This document shows, piece by piece, positions 26,905 through 35,520 of a DNA stretch of 64,000 bases. The first letter of the stretch is position 1; each line of letters opens with the position of its first letter. The position numbers were made by a program, and so were the translations under genes. Under the pieces are notes generated by a model, which was given only the letters and a program-made list of their open reading frames with translations, ran no database searches and was not told the DNA's origin. Where the stretch lies: NCBI RefSeq assembly GCF_003428645.1, contig NZ_QVQH01000020.1, forward strand, positions 1 through 64,000. The letters run 5' to 3'. This DNA comes from Geodermatophilus marinus (lineage in GTDB: Bacteria > Actinomycetota > Actinomycetes > Mycobacteriales > Geodermatophilaceae).

Positions 26905-27696
26905 TCACCCGGCCAGCGAGCCGGCGAAGACCTGCCAGGCGAGCGCGCTCTTGGCGACCAGGCTGAGCACCAGGTAGGCCTTCTCGCCGTAGGCGTAGCT
27001 GCGCCACGGGCCGACCTCGCGGTACTGCAGCCACTGGTTGACCGCGAAGCTCGTGAAGAACGCGAACAGCGACACGAAGATCCCGTAGACGAAACCCGGT
27101 ATCTGCTCGGCCCCGACGATGTTCGCGGTGATCGCCACCCAGGGCGCCGCCCCCGCGATGCACCCGAACCAGAACGGGAGCATCGTCGTCCCGGCGCGTC
27201 CGGGCGGGTTCGCCCGCTCCTGCAGCCAGCCGAACAGGATCATCGCGACGTTGGCGCCGGCGATGCCGATCAGCGCGGCGAGGCCGGTGATGCCGGTGTA
27301 GGCGCAGATGAGCAGCACCATGATCGTCGCGCTGAGCGAGTACTCCAGCCAGCGGAACCGGTTGATGCCGCGGCGCAGGTCCTCCTCGTAGCGCCGGCGC
27401 AGCACCGTGGCGGTGACCAGGTGGTCCACCGCGGCCAGCCCCAGGAAGACCGCGATCGCCGCGCCCACGCCGACGTCGACGAGCGGCTCCGGCGCCGGCA
27501 CCGCCGTGCCCGGCGGCCCGGCCGGGAACGACGACGTCACCGTGATCGCGAAGCCGCTGGCCAGCACGAGGACGGCGACGGCCTGCCCGGCGTGCAGCAC
27601 CGCCAGTGCGAGGTTCCAGCGCCGGAGGCCGGCCAGCCGTGCGTCGTCCACCCCTGTCGCGACCGGGGCGGGGGCGGGGGCGGCGGTGCGGGTCAC
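26905..27696 (-). CDS. Heliorhodopsin
   Basis: A 263-residue seven-helix membrane protein of the heliorhodopsin family. Diagnostic features: RRWNLALAVLHAGQ in helix 1 (His35), DHLVTA (His92), the counterion region RWLEYSLSATIM in helix 3 (Glu118), PFWFGCIAGAAPW in helix 5, and the retinal lysine in LVAKSALAWQVF of helix 7 (Lys249). The N-terminus is short and charged, in line with the cytoplasmic N-terminus of the family. The GTG start has AGGAGAA 6 nt upstream. Heliorhodopsins bind retinal but mostly do not pump ions; signalling or enzyme-regulating roles are proposed. No retinal-synthesis gene lies in the window. Confidence 0.9.
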   Translation of the reverse strand: MTRTAAPAPAPVATGVDDARLAGLRRWNLALAVLHAGQAVAVLVLASGFAITVTSSFPAGPPGTAVPAPEPLVDVGVGAAIAVFLGLAAVDHLVTATVLRRRYEEDLRRGINRFRWLEYSLSATIMVLLICAYTGITGLAALIGIAGANVAMILFGWLQERANPPGRAGTTMLPFWFGCIAGAAPWVAITANIVGAEQIPGFVYGIFVSLFAFFTSFAVNQWLQYREVGPWRSYAYGEKAYLVLSLVAKSALAWQVFAGSLAG

Positions 27697-27956
27697 GGCG
27701 TTCTCCTGGAGCGGGGAGGGTCCGGGCCGGTCGGCCCCATGGTGCCCCGCCGCCTGCGCTGCCGGCCCGGCGCTCCGGCGCCTCCGCGGCGCACCTCCGG
27801 GTGGAGTGGCCCCTCGTGGTCCCACCCCGGCGGTGCCGCGCTCGATACCCTGGCGGTCAGGAGGCGCGAGGGTCCGGCCCTGACCGGGCCCGTCGCCCGT
27901 GTCGCCGATCGGTTCGACCGGCAGGCCGCGCCCGCGAGCTCTGACGAGGACGTGCT

Positions 27957-29543
27957 GTGTTCGAGACCCTCTCCGACCGCCTGGACACGGTCTTCAGCGG
28001 CCTGCGCGGCAAGGGCCGGCTGACCGACGCCGACATCGACGCCACCGCGCGCGAGATCCGCATCGCGCTGCTGGAGGCCGACGTCGCGCTGCCCGTCGTC
28101 CGGTCGTTCATCAGCGCCGTCAAGGAGCGGGCGCGCGGGGCCGACGTGTCGCAGGCGCTCAACCCCGCCCAGCAGGTCATCAAGATCGTCAACGAGGAGC
28201 TCATCGAGATCCTCGGCGGCGAGACCCGGCGGCTGCGCTACGCCAAGCAGGCGCCGACGGTCATCATGCTGGCCGGTCTGCAGGGGTCCGGTAAGACGAC
28301 GCTGGCCGGCAAGCTCGGCCGCTGGCTCAAGGCGCAGGGCCACACCCCGCTGCTCGTGGCCTGCGACCTGCAGCGGCCCAACGCGGTCAACCAGCTGTCC
28401 ATCGTGGCCGGGCAGGCGGGGGTCGCCGTCTACGCCCCCGAGCCCGGCAACGGCATCGGCGACCCCGTCCGGGTCGCGGCCGACTCGCTCGAGCACGCCC
28501 GTCGCACGATGCACGACGTCGTCGTCGTCGACACCGCCGGCCGGCTGGGCATCGACGCCGAGCTCATGGCCCAGGCCGCCGGCATCCGCGACGCCGTCCG
28601 GCCGGACGAGACGCTGTTCGTCGTCGACGCGATGATCGGCCAGGACGCGGTCACCACCGCGGAGGCCTTCCGGGACGGCGTGGGCTTCAGCGGCGTCGTC
28701 CTCACCAAGCTCGACGGCGACGCCCGCGGTGGTGCCGCGCTGTCGGTCCGCTACGTCACCGGCCAGCCGATCATGTTCGCCTCCACCGGCGAGAAGCTGG
28801 CCGACTTCGACGTCTTCCACCCCGAGCGGATGGCCTCGCGCATCCTCGGGATGGGCGACGTGCTCACCCTCATCGAGCAGGCCGAGCAGGCCTTCGACGC
28901 CGACCAGGCCGAGCGCATGGCCGGCAAGCTCGCCTCCCGCGAGGGCTTCACCCTCGAGGACTTCCTCGAGCAGATGATGGCGATCCGCAAGATGGGGCCG
29001 ATCGCCAACCTGCTCGGGATGCTGCCCGGCGCCGGGCAGATGAAGGAGCAGCTCAAGCAGGTCGACGACCGCGACCTGGACCGGACGGCGGCCATCATCC
29101 GGTCGATGACCCCCGAGGAGCGGGTCAACTCCAAGATCATCAACGCCTCGCGGCGGGTGCGCATCGCCAACGGCTCCGGCGTGACGGTCACCGAGGTCAA
29201 CCAGCTGCTGGAACGGTTCGCGCAGGCCCAGAAGATGATGGGCCAGATGGCCGGCAGCATGGGCCTGCCCGGGATGGGCCCGATGTCGAAGAAGGCCCGG
29301 GGCCGGCAGATGCAGGCCCAGTCGAAGAAGGGCAGGAAGGGCAAGGGCAAGGGCGCCGCCGCGAAGAAGGGCGGCGGGCCCGCCCGCCGGCCCGCCGGCG
29401 TGCCCGGCCTGCCCCCCGGCGCCGGCCTGCCCGGCGGCGGGTTCCCCGGCGGGCAGATGCCGTCGCTGCCGCCCGGCCAGGGCCTGCCCGACCTCAGCAA
29501 GCTGGACTTCAGCAAGTTCGGGGACGAGCGGCCCGGCCGGTGA
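27957..29543 (+). CDS. ffh: Signal recognition particle protein Ffh
   Basis: A 528-residue SRP54 GTPase that binds 4.5S RNA and nascent signal sequences. The N domain starts FETLSDRLDTVFSGLRGKG; the G domain has GLQGSGKTTLAGKLG (about 106-120), DTAGRLGIDAELM (about 191-203) and TKLDGDARGGAAL (about 250-262). The methionine-rich M domain spans about 330-440, followed by a Lys- then Gly/Pro-rich tail to 528, long even for actinobacteria. A TACCCT hexamer at 27846-27851 may be its -10. It overlaps the next gene (GTGA). Confidence 0.97.
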   Translation: MFETLSDRLDTVFSGLRGKGRLTDADIDATAREIRIALLEADVALPVVRSFISAVKERARGADVSQALNPAQQVIKIVNEELIEILGGETRRLRYAKQAPTVIMLAGLQGSGKTTLAGKLGRWLKAQGHTPLLVACDLQRPNAVNQLSIVAGQAGVAVYAPEPGNGIGDPVRVAADSLEHARRTMHDVVVVDTAGRLGIDAELMAQAAGIRDAVRPDETLFVVDAMIGQDAVTTAEAFRDGVGFSGVVLTKLDGDARGGAALSVRYVTGQPIMFASTGEKLADFDVFHPERMASRILGMGDVLTLIEQAEQAFDADQAERMAGKLASREGFTLEDFLEQMMAIRKMGPIANLLGMLPGAGQMKEQLKQVDDRDLDRTAAIIRSMTPEERVNSKIINASRRVRIANGSGVTVTEVNQLLERFAQAQKMMGQMAGSMGLPGMGPMSKKARGRQMQAQSKKGRKGKGKGAAAKKGGGPARRPAGVPGLPPGAGLPGGGFPGGQMPSLPPGQGLPDLSKLDFSKFGDERPGR

Positions 29544-30625
29544 GCACCCCGCCGCTGCACCTCTCCGGCGTCGTCCTCCCGGACGGGGAGCACCGCGACC
29601 TCTGGGTGCGCGACGGCCGCTTCACCACCGAGCCGGTCCCCGGTGCGGAGACGGTCAGCCGCGGCGGGTGGCTGGTCCCGGGCCTGGTCGACGCGCACTG
29701 CCACGTCGGGATCGGCCGCGGCGGGACCCCGGTCGAGGACCTCGCCGGCCTGCGCGAGCAGGCGCTCGCGGAGCGCGCCGCGGGAGTGCTGGCGCTGCGC
29801 GACTGCGGTGCGCCGGTGGACACCCGGGCGCTGGACGACGAGCCGGACCTGCCGCAGGTCATCCGGGCGGGCCGGCACCTGGCCGCCCCGAAGCGCTACA
29901 TCCCCGGCCTGGCCGTCGAGCTCGGGCCCGCGGACCTCGCCGACGAGGTCCGCGTCCAGGCCCGCCGCGGGGACGGCTGGGTGAAGCTGGTCGGCGACTG
30001 GATCGACCGCGGCGTGGGGGACCTCGCCCCGGAGTGGCCCGAGGAGGCCGTCGCCGCGGCGATCGCCGCGGCCCACGAGGAAGGCGCCCGCGTCACCGCG
30101 CACACGTTCGGCACCGACGCGCTGCCGGCCCTCATCCGGTCGGGCATCGACTGCATCGAGCACGGCACCGGGCTGACCGAGGAGCTGGTCGCCGAGATGG
30201 CCGCGCGCGGCACCGCCGTCGTCCCGACGCTGGTCAACGTCGAGCACTTCCCGTCCTTCGCCGCCGCGGGGGAGAAGCGCTTCCCGGCCTACGCCAGCAC
30301 GATGCGCCGGCTGCACGCCGGGTCGGGGGCCGTCGTCCGCGCCGCGTACGAGGCCGGCGTCCCGGTCTTCGCCGGCACCGACGCGGGGGGCGGGATCGAG
30401 CACGGCCGGATCGCCGACGAGGTGCGCGCGCTGCACGAGGCCGGCCTGCCCGCCGAGGCGGCGCTGGCCGCGGCGTCCTGGGGTGCGCGGGCCTGGCTGG
30501 GCCTGCCCTGCATCGAGGAGGGTGCGCGGGCCGACGTCGTGGTCTACGACGCCGACCCGCGGGCCGACCTCGCGACCCTGGCCCGCCCCGCCCGGATCGT
30601 CCTGCGCGGCCGCGTGGTGGCCTGA
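29540..30625 (+). CDS. Amidohydrolase family protein
   Basis: A 361-residue metal-dependent hydrolase. Metal motifs: GLVDAHCHVG (about 47-56), a lysine/His segment GWVKLVGDWID (about 149), ARVTAHTFG (about 190-198), CIEHGTGLT and FAGTDAGGG (catalytic Asp, about 276-284). It resembles imidazolonepropionase-like or prolidase-like amidohydrolases found beside ffh in other actinobacteria. The substrate is not predictable. It overlaps ffh by GTGA and is convergent with the histidine kinase gene. Confidence 0.82.
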   Translation: MSTPPLHLSGVVLPDGEHRDLWVRDGRFTTEPVPGAETVSRGGWLVPGLVDAHCHVGIGRGGTPVEDLAGLREQALAERAAGVLALRDCGAPVDTRALDDEPDLPQVIRAGRHLAAPKRYIPGLAVELGPADLADEVRVQARRGDGWVKLVGDWIDRGVGDLAPEWPEEAVAAAIAAAHEEGARVTAHTFGTDALPALIRSGIDCIEHGTGLTEELVAEMAARGTAVVPTLVNVEHFPSFAAAGEKRFPAYASTMRRLHAGSGAVVRAAYEAGVPVFAGTDAGGGIEHGRIADEVRALHEAGLPAEAALAAASWGARAWLGLPCIEEGARADVVVYDADPRADLATLARPARIVLRGRVVA

Positions 30626-30628
30626 CCG

Positions 30629-31873
30629 TCAGGCCGCCGGCGGGCCCAGCTCCAGGGTGACCGCCGTCCCCGCCGGTGACGAGGCCAGCCGCAGCTCCCC
30701 GCCGGCGCCCTCGGCGGTGCGGCGGGCGATGTCCAGGCCCAGGCCGGTCGAGCCCCCGCCGCTGTGGCCCCGGACCGGCGCCGCCGCCGGCAGCCCCGGA
30801 CCGTCGTCGGCCACCTCGACCTCCGCCCCGCCACCGGCCCGGGCCCGGACGGCGACCCGGAGCCCGGCGCCCTCGGGGGTGTGGGCGAAGACGTTGCCGA
30901 GCAGGGCGTCCACGGCCGCGCCGAGGTCGGCGGGGGAGACCCGCACGGGCAGCTCCCCGTCGGGCAGGTCCACGGCCACCGGGCGGCCCTCCTCCTCGGC
31001 GAGCACCGTCCAGAACCGCACCCGCTCGCCGACCACCGCCACGGCGTCGCACCCGGCCCCCACCCCCTCGCGGACCGTGCGCCGGGCCTCCGAGATCACC
31101 TCGTCGATGCCGCGGCGCAGCGCGTCGACGTCGCCGGACAGCCGCTCGCGGTCGGCCGGCGGGAGCGCCTCGACGTCCAGCCGCAGCGCGGTCAGCGGCG
31201 TCCGCAGGCGGTGGGCGAGGTCGGCGGCGGTCTCCCGCTCGGCCGCCAGGAGCTCGCCGATGCGACCGGCCAGCCGGTTGAGCGCCGTCCCGACCTCGCG
31301 CACCTCCGGCGGGCCGTCCGGTGCCACCCGTGCGTCGAGGTCGCCGCTGCCCAGGAGGTGCGCGGTCGCGGCCAGGTCGGTGACCGGCCGGGTGAGCGAC
31401 CGGGCCAGCCGGTCGGCGACCACCAGCGCGAGGACGAACAGGACGACACCCAGACCGGCCAGGACCAGCCAGGTGCGGGCGACGCCGGCACGCAGCCGCT
31501 CCGCGGGCACGAAGACCTCGACGACGGCGGTGCCCTCGCCCCGCTCGACCGGCTGGAGCAGCTGGACGCCCGTCCCGGTCGCCGTCAGCCGCGGGCTGGC
31601 CGGGTCCACGTCGTCGGCGAGGGCGCCCTCGGTGCCCAGCCACGCCCCGTCGGGCCAGCGCACGCCCACACCGGTGAGCCCGACGACCGCGGCGGCGACC
31701 TCCTCGCGGTCGTCGAGGCCGACGGTCGGGACGAGGGCCTGCACCCGGGCCTGGGCGGCGTCGAGGGCGCTGGCCTCGGCGACCCGGGTGACGAGCAGGG
31801 CCGCCGGCACGAGGAAGGCCAGGAGGACCACCGAGGTGGTGGCCGCCACCAGCAGCGTGATGCGCCGCCTCAC
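30629..31873 (-). CDS. Two-component sensor histidine kinase
   Basis: A 414-residue membrane kinase. It has a TM helix at about 5-27, an extracellular sensor region (about 28-135), a second TM (about 138-160), a HAMP domain, the H-box DLAHRLRTPLTAL (about 218-230), N-box ALLGNVFAHTPEG, and G-boxes DDGPGLP and GGSTGLGLDIARR. Its GTG start overlaps the response-regulator stop (GTGA). The signal is unknown; the neighbouring exported protein on the opposite strand may be its target or ligand-binding partner. Confidence 0.92.
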   Translation of the reverse strand: MRRRITLLVAATTSVVLLAFLVPAALLVTRVAEASALDAAQARVQALVPTVGLDDREEVAAAVVGLTGVGVRWPDGAWLGTEGALADDVDPASPRLTATGTGVQLLQPVERGEGTAVVEVFVPAERLRAGVARTWLVLAGLGVVLFVLALVVADRLARSLTRPVTDLAATAHLLGSGDLDARVAPDGPPEVREVGTALNRLAGRIGELLAAERETAADLAHRLRTPLTALRLDVEALPPADRERLSGDVDALRRGIDEVISEARRTVREGVGAGCDAVAVVGERVRFWTVLAEEEGRPVAVDLPDGELPVRVSPADLGAAVDALLGNVFAHTPEGAGLRVAVRARAGGGAEVEVADDGPGLPAAAPVRGHSGGGSTGLGLDIARRTAEGAGGELRLASSPAGTAVTLELGPPAA

Positions 31874-32556
31874 GGCTCGGGCCCGGCCAGCCGCACGCCG
31901 ACCCCGCGCACCGTGTGCAGCAGCCGCGGCTGCGACGCCGACTCGCCCAGCTTGCGGCGCAGCCACGACAGGTGGACGTCGACGGTCCGGTCCGACCCGC
32001 CGTAGGGCAGCTGCCACACCTCGCCCAGGAGCTCCCGCTTGGTCACCACGGTGCCGGCGCGGGCGGCGAGGTAGGCGAGCAGGTCGAACTCCTTCGGGGA
32101 CAGCTCGACCGCGCGCCCGGCCCGGGTGACCCGGCGGCTGCGCGGGTCGACGGTCAGGTCCCCGACGGTCACCGCGGCCGGCCCGCCCTCCGCCCCGGCG
32201 GACCGCCGCAGCACCGCTCGGATGCGGGCCTCCAGCTGGCCGGCCGAGAAGGGCTTGACCACGTAGTCGTCGGCCCCCGCGTCCAGGGCCTGCACCATCC
32301 CGGCGTCGTCGTCCCGGGCGGTGGCCACGATGACGGGGACGGCGGACACCGCGCGGAGCATGCGCAGCAGCTCCCCGCCGTCGAGGTCGGGCAGGCCGAG
32401 GTCCAGGACGACGAGGTCGGGGCGCTCCTCGACCGCCTGGCGCAGACCGGTGAGCGCGGTGCCGGCCGAGGCGACGGCGTGGCCGCGCTCGCGCAGCGCC
32501 CGGATCAGGGCGGTGCGGATGCGCTCGTCGTCCTCCACGACCAGGAGCCGGGCCAC
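31870..32556 (-). CDS. OmpR/PhoB-family response regulator
   Basis: A 228-residue regulator. The receiver has acidic Asp9/Asp10 (VVEDD), phosphoacceptor Asp52 (VVLDLGLPD) and the conserved Lys in DYVVKPFS (about 101). A winged-helix DNA-binding domain follows (about 130-225) with LLGEVWQLPYGGSDRTVDVHLSWLRRKL-type sequence. It is the first gene of the kinase operon. A TAGCGT hexamer lies 6 nt before the GTG, so transcription appears leaderless. Confidence 0.95.
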   Translation of the reverse strand: MARLLVVEDDERIRTALIRALRERGHAVASAGTALTGLRQAVEERPDLVVLDLGLPDLDGGELLRMLRAVSAVPVIVATARDDDAGMVQALDAGADDYVVKPFSAGQLEARIRAVLRRSAGAEGGPAAVTVGDLTVDPRSRRVTRAGRAVELSPKEFDLLAYLAARAGTVVTKRELLGEVWQLPYGGSDRTVDVHLSWLRRKLGESASQPRLLHTVRGVGVRLAGPEP

Positions 32557-32562
32557 GGGCGG

Positions 32563-32568
32563 ACGCTA
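32563..32568 (-). promoter_or_regulatory. -10 hexamer of a leaderless promoter for the response regulator
   Basis: On the - strand TAGCGT is followed by CCGCCC and the GTG start at 32556. It fits TAnnnT with the 6-nt gap seen at other genes here. Confidence 0.5.
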
Positions 32569-32690
32569 GCGCCGGGCGGGCCGCCCGCGACGCCCCCACC
32601 GCGACCCCCTACCCAGGGGGATGAGATCCGCGCCGAGCCTTGGGACCGTCTTGACGTGCCCTTGACCGACCCGGCGACAGAGTCCACGCC

Positions 32691-33371
32691 ATGAAGCGAA
32701 CCGTTGGTTTCGGAGCCCTCTGGACCGCGTCGGCGGCGGTCGCCGTCGGCCTCGGCCTGCTCGCCGTCGACCTCGTCGACACCGGTGCGTCGGCGGACAC
32801 CGTGCCGGTCGCGGCCACGGATACCCCGTCGCCGTCCCGCGCGCCGGGCCCGTCGGCCGGGACCTCGACGTCCACCCCGCCGCCCGCCCCCGCACCGGTC
32901 CCGTCGTCCTCGGGCGAGCAGGTGACGGTCGCCGGCACGGTCTTCGCCTCCTGCGACGCCGCCGGTGTCCTCTCCCTCGCCAGCGCTCCCGCCCCCGGCT
33001 GGTGGCTCGACGACTCGCAGGACCCCGGCGAGGTCGAGTTCGAGAACGGCACCCAGGACCTCGAGGTGAAGGTCTCCTGCGTCGCCGGTGCACCCCGCTT
33101 CCTCGTCGAGGGCCCGCGCGCCGACTCCAGCGGCCGCGGCCGCGGCGGGGACGACACCGCGGTCGGCAGCACGGTGGCGCCGGCGCCGTCGAGCGGCACG
33201 CCGTCGGCCGGCACGCCGTCCGTCGTCGACGACTCCGACGGGCGGGTCGGTGGCGGGCACGGCTCCGACGACCCGCCCGGTGACGACTCGGCCGGCCGGG
33301 TCGACGACTCCGGTGACGACGACGGGGACGACGACCGCGGACGCGGGCGGGGCCGCGGCAGCGACGACTGA
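32691..33371 (+). CDS. Exported Ser/Pro- and Asp-rich protein next to the two-component system
   Basis: A 226-residue protein with an N-terminal signal peptide or anchor (MKRTVGFGALWTASAAVAVG, about 1-35). A Pro/Ser/Thr-rich spacer (about 42-75) leads to a small globular part with two cysteines, VFASCDAAGVL and VKVSCVAGAP (about 84 and 129), that could form a disulfide. The tail (about 145-226) is low-complexity Asp/Gly/Arg. I do not recognise a family. It is divergent from the two-component genes, and TTGAC hexamers at 32651 and 32663 may belong to its promoter. A perfect hairpin terminator follows. Confidence 0.65.
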   Translation: MKRTVGFGALWTASAAVAVGLGLLAVDLVDTGASADTVPVAATDTPSPSRAPGPSAGTSTSTPPPAPAPVPSSSGEQVTVAGTVFASCDAAGVLSLASAPAPGWWLDDSQDPGEVEFENGTQDLEVKVSCVAGAPRFLVEGPRADSSGRGRGGDDTAVGSTVAPAPSSGTPSAGTPSVVDDSDGRVGGGHGSDDPPGDDSAGRVDDSGDDDGDDDRGRGRGRGSDD

Positions 33372-33390
33372 CCGGCCCACCTCCCGGACC

Positions 33391-33432
33391 CGCCGCCGGG
33401 CTCGGTGACCCCCCGCACCGAGCCCGGCGGCG
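33391..33432 (+). terminator. Perfect 17-bp hairpin terminator
   Basis: CGCCGCCGGGCTCGGTG (33391-33407) and its exact complement (33416-33432) enclose an 8-nt C-rich loop. It lies 19 nt after the stop of the exported-protein gene and has no U tract, as is common for high-G+C terminators. Confidence 0.75.
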
Positions 33433-33457
33433 CCTCTCCGCGCCCGGCCGGGGGCGG

Positions 33458-33675
33458 GCTCCGCGGCGATGCGGGAGGGCACCTGGCCGCGGTGTGGGCG
33501 GGGGGAGCGGGGCCCGGAGGGTCCCCGAGCGGCGCTGGGTGGTGGGCGCTCCGCGGCGCTGCGGGAGGGCACCTGGCCGCGGTGTGGGCGGGGGGAGCGG
33601 GGCCCGGAGGGTCCCCGAGCGGCGCTGGGTGGTGGGCGCTCCGCGGCGCTGCGGGAGGGCACCTGGCCGCGGTGT
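33458..33675. repeat. 90-bp tandem repeat upstream of proS (about 2.3 copies)
   Basis: GCGGGAGGGCACCTGGCCGC recurs at 33471, 33561 and 33651, giving two full 90-bp units and part of a third. The units are near identical, with one difference (GAT/GCT) at the first junction. Because 90 is a multiple of 3 the frames stay open across the array, but I see no start codon with an RBS or family match. Each unit can form a small GGGGCCC/GGGTCCCC hairpin. It ends 13 nt before the proS -10. Confidence 0.85.
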
Positions 33676-33688
33676 CGGCCGGTAGGCC

Positions 33689-33694
33689 GACAAT
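33689..33694 (+). promoter_or_regulatory. -10-like hexamer of a leaderless promoter for proS
   Basis: GACAAT lies exactly 6 nt before the GTG at 33701. It deviates from TAnnnT only in the first base. If translation starts instead at the ATG 33713, the leader would be 12 nt without an RBS. Confidence 0.4.
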
Positions 33695-33700
33695 GTCGTC

Positions 33701-35449
33701 GTGCTGCTGCGGATGTCCACCCTGTTCCTGCGCACCCTGCGCGACGACCCGGCCGACGCCGAGGTCCCGAGCCACCGGCTGCTGGTGCGGGCCGGCTACA
33801 TCCGGCGGGCCGCGCCGGGCGGGTTCACCTGGCTCCCGCTGGGCTACCGGGTCTTCCGCAACGTGGAGCGCGTCGTCCGCGAGGAGATGGACGCGATGGG
33901 CGCCCAGGAGGTGCACTTCCCCGCGCTGCTGCCGCGCGAGCCCTACGAGGCCACCGGCCGCTGGACCGAGTACGGCGACAACCTCTTCCGGCTCCAGGAC
34001 CGCCGCGGGGTCGACCACCTGCTCGGCCCCACCCACGAGGAGATGTTCACGCTCCTGGTGAAGGACCTGTACTCGTCGTACAAGGACCTCCCGCTGTCGC
34101 TCTACCAGATCCAGACCAAGTACCGGGACGAGGCGCGGCCGCGGGCCGGCCTGCTCCGCGGCCGCGAGTTCACGATGAAGGACAGCTACTCCTTCGACGT
34201 GGACGACGCCGGGCTGGACAAGTCCTACGCCGCCCACCGCGACGCCTACATCCGCATCTTCGACCGCCTCGGCCTGGAGTACGTGATCGTCTCGGCCATG
34301 TCCGGCGCGATGGGCGGCTCGAAGAGCGAGGAGTTCCTGCACCCGACCGAGATCGGGGAGGACACCTTCGTCCGCTCGCCCGGCGGCTACGCGGCCAACG
34401 TGGAGGCGGTGTCCACCGTCGTCCCGGAGGCGGTCCCGCTCGACGGGCTGCCCGCGGCGCACGTGGAGGACACCCCGGACACCCCCACCATCGGGACGCT
34501 GGTGGCCGTCGCGCGGCAGCTGTTCCCCGACGCCGGGTACACGGCGGCGGACACGCTGAAGAACGTCGTCGTCACGCTCGTGCACCCCGACGGCGCCCGG
34601 GAGCCGGTCGTCATCGGCATCCCCGGGGACCGCGAGGTCGACGCCAAGCGGCTCGAGGCCCAGGTCGCGCCGGCCGAGGTGGCGCCGTTCGAGGACTTCG
34701 CGGAGCACCCGGTGCTGGTCAAGGGCTACATCGGCCCGCAGGTGCTCGGCGAGGGCAGCGCGTCGGGGATCCGGTACCTGGTCGACCCGCGCGTGGTGCC
34801 GGGCACCCGGTGGGTGACCGGGGCGAACGAGCCCGGCAAGCACGTGTTCGACCTGGTGGCCGGGCGCGACTTCACCTGGGACGGCGTCGTCGAGGCCGCC
34901 GAGGTGCTCCCCGGCGACCCCGCCCCCGACGGGTCCGGCGCCCTCGAGCTGGCCCGCGGCGTGGAGATCGGCCACATCTTCCAGCTGGGCCGCAAGTACG
35001 CCGAGGCGCTCGAGCTCAAGGTGCTCGACGAGAACGGCAAGCTCGTCACGGTCACCATGGGCTCCTACGGCATCGGCGTCTCCCGCGCCGTGGCGGCCAT
35101 CGCCGAGTCGACGCACGACGAGCTGGGCCTGTGCTGGCCGCGGGAGATCGCGCCGGCCGACGTGCACGTCGTGGCCACCGGCAAGGACGCCGCGGTCTTC
35201 ACCGCCGCCGAGCAGCTGGCCGGCGAGCTGGTCGCCGCCGGCGTGACGGTCCTCTACGACGACCGCCCCAAGGTCTCGCCCGGGGTCAAGTTCAAGGACG
35301 CCGAGCTGCTCGGGATGCCGACGATCGTGACGGTCGGGCGCGGTCTGGCCGAGGGCGTGGTGGAGCTGCGCGACCGGGTGACGGGGGAGCGCGAGGAGGT
35401 CCCGCTGGAGGACGCCGCCGCCCGGGTGCTCACCGCCGTGAAGGGCTGA
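33701..35449 (+). CDS. proS: Prolyl-tRNA synthetase (bacterial type)
   Basis: A 582-residue class II synthetase. The N-terminal catalytic core has [19 protein letters not shown] (about 28-46), the [11 protein letters not shown] motif (about 109-119) and [20 protein letters not shown] (motif 2, about 143-162). A bacterial-type editing insertion (INS) lies at about 225-400. Motif 3 is in [14 protein letters not shown] (about 452-465), followed by the anticodon-binding domain. The GTG at 33701 or the ATG four codons later could start it. It charges tRNA-Pro in the cytoplasm and stands alone in its transcription unit. Confidence 0.96.
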   Translation: MLLRMSTLFLRTLRDDPADAEVPSHRLLVRAGYIRRAAPGGFTWLPLGYRVFRNVERVVREEMDAMGAQEVHFPALLPREPYEATGRWTEYGDNLFRLQDRRGVDHLLGPTHEEMFTLLVKDLYSSYKDLPLSLYQIQTKYRDEARPRAGLLRGREFTMKDSYSFDVDDAGLDKSYAAHRDAYIRIFDRLGLEYVIVSAMSGAMGGSKSEEFLHPTEIGEDTFVRSPGGYAANVEAVSTVVPEAVPLDGLPAAHVEDTPDTPTIGTLVAVARQLFPDAGYTAADTLKNVVVTLVHPDGAREPVVIGIPGDREVDAKRLEAQVAPAEVAPFEDFAEHPVLVKGYIGPQVLGEGSASGIRYLVDPRVVPGTRWVTGANEPGKHVFDLVAGRDFTWDGVVEAAEVLPGDPAPDGSGALELARGVEIGHIFQLGRKYAEALELKVLDENGKLVTVTMGSYGIGVSRAVAAIAESTHDELGLCWPREIAPADVHVVATGKDAAVFTAAEQLAGELVAAGVTVLYDDRPKVSPGVKFKDAELLGMPTIVTVGRGLAEGVVELRDRVTGEREEVPLEDAAARVLTAVKG

Positions 35450-35463
35450 GCGGCGACCTCCTC

Positions 35464-35519
35464 CCGGTCGCGTCCAGAGGCTCGCGCCGAGCCTGCGAGG
35501 CGTGAGGGGGCCGGGGTCC
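35464..35519 (-). repeat. Hairpin element D (3' of the AraC-type gene)
   Basis: On the - strand it starts one nt after the AraC-type stop with GGACCCC. It continues into an inner stem CTCACGCC/GGCGCGAG with the A-C mismatch seen in other copies and the loop TCGCAGGCTC. The distal arm is degenerate and no longer matches the proximal arm, so only the inner hairpin remains strong. Confidence 0.6.
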
Positions 35520-35520
35520 T

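Noticed and set aside
33469-33700. N-terminal extension of the proS frame, or a separate gene, in the 90-bp repeats
   Set aside because: The frames stay open only because the period is a multiple of three and the sequence is G+C-rich. No start with RBS and no family similarity.
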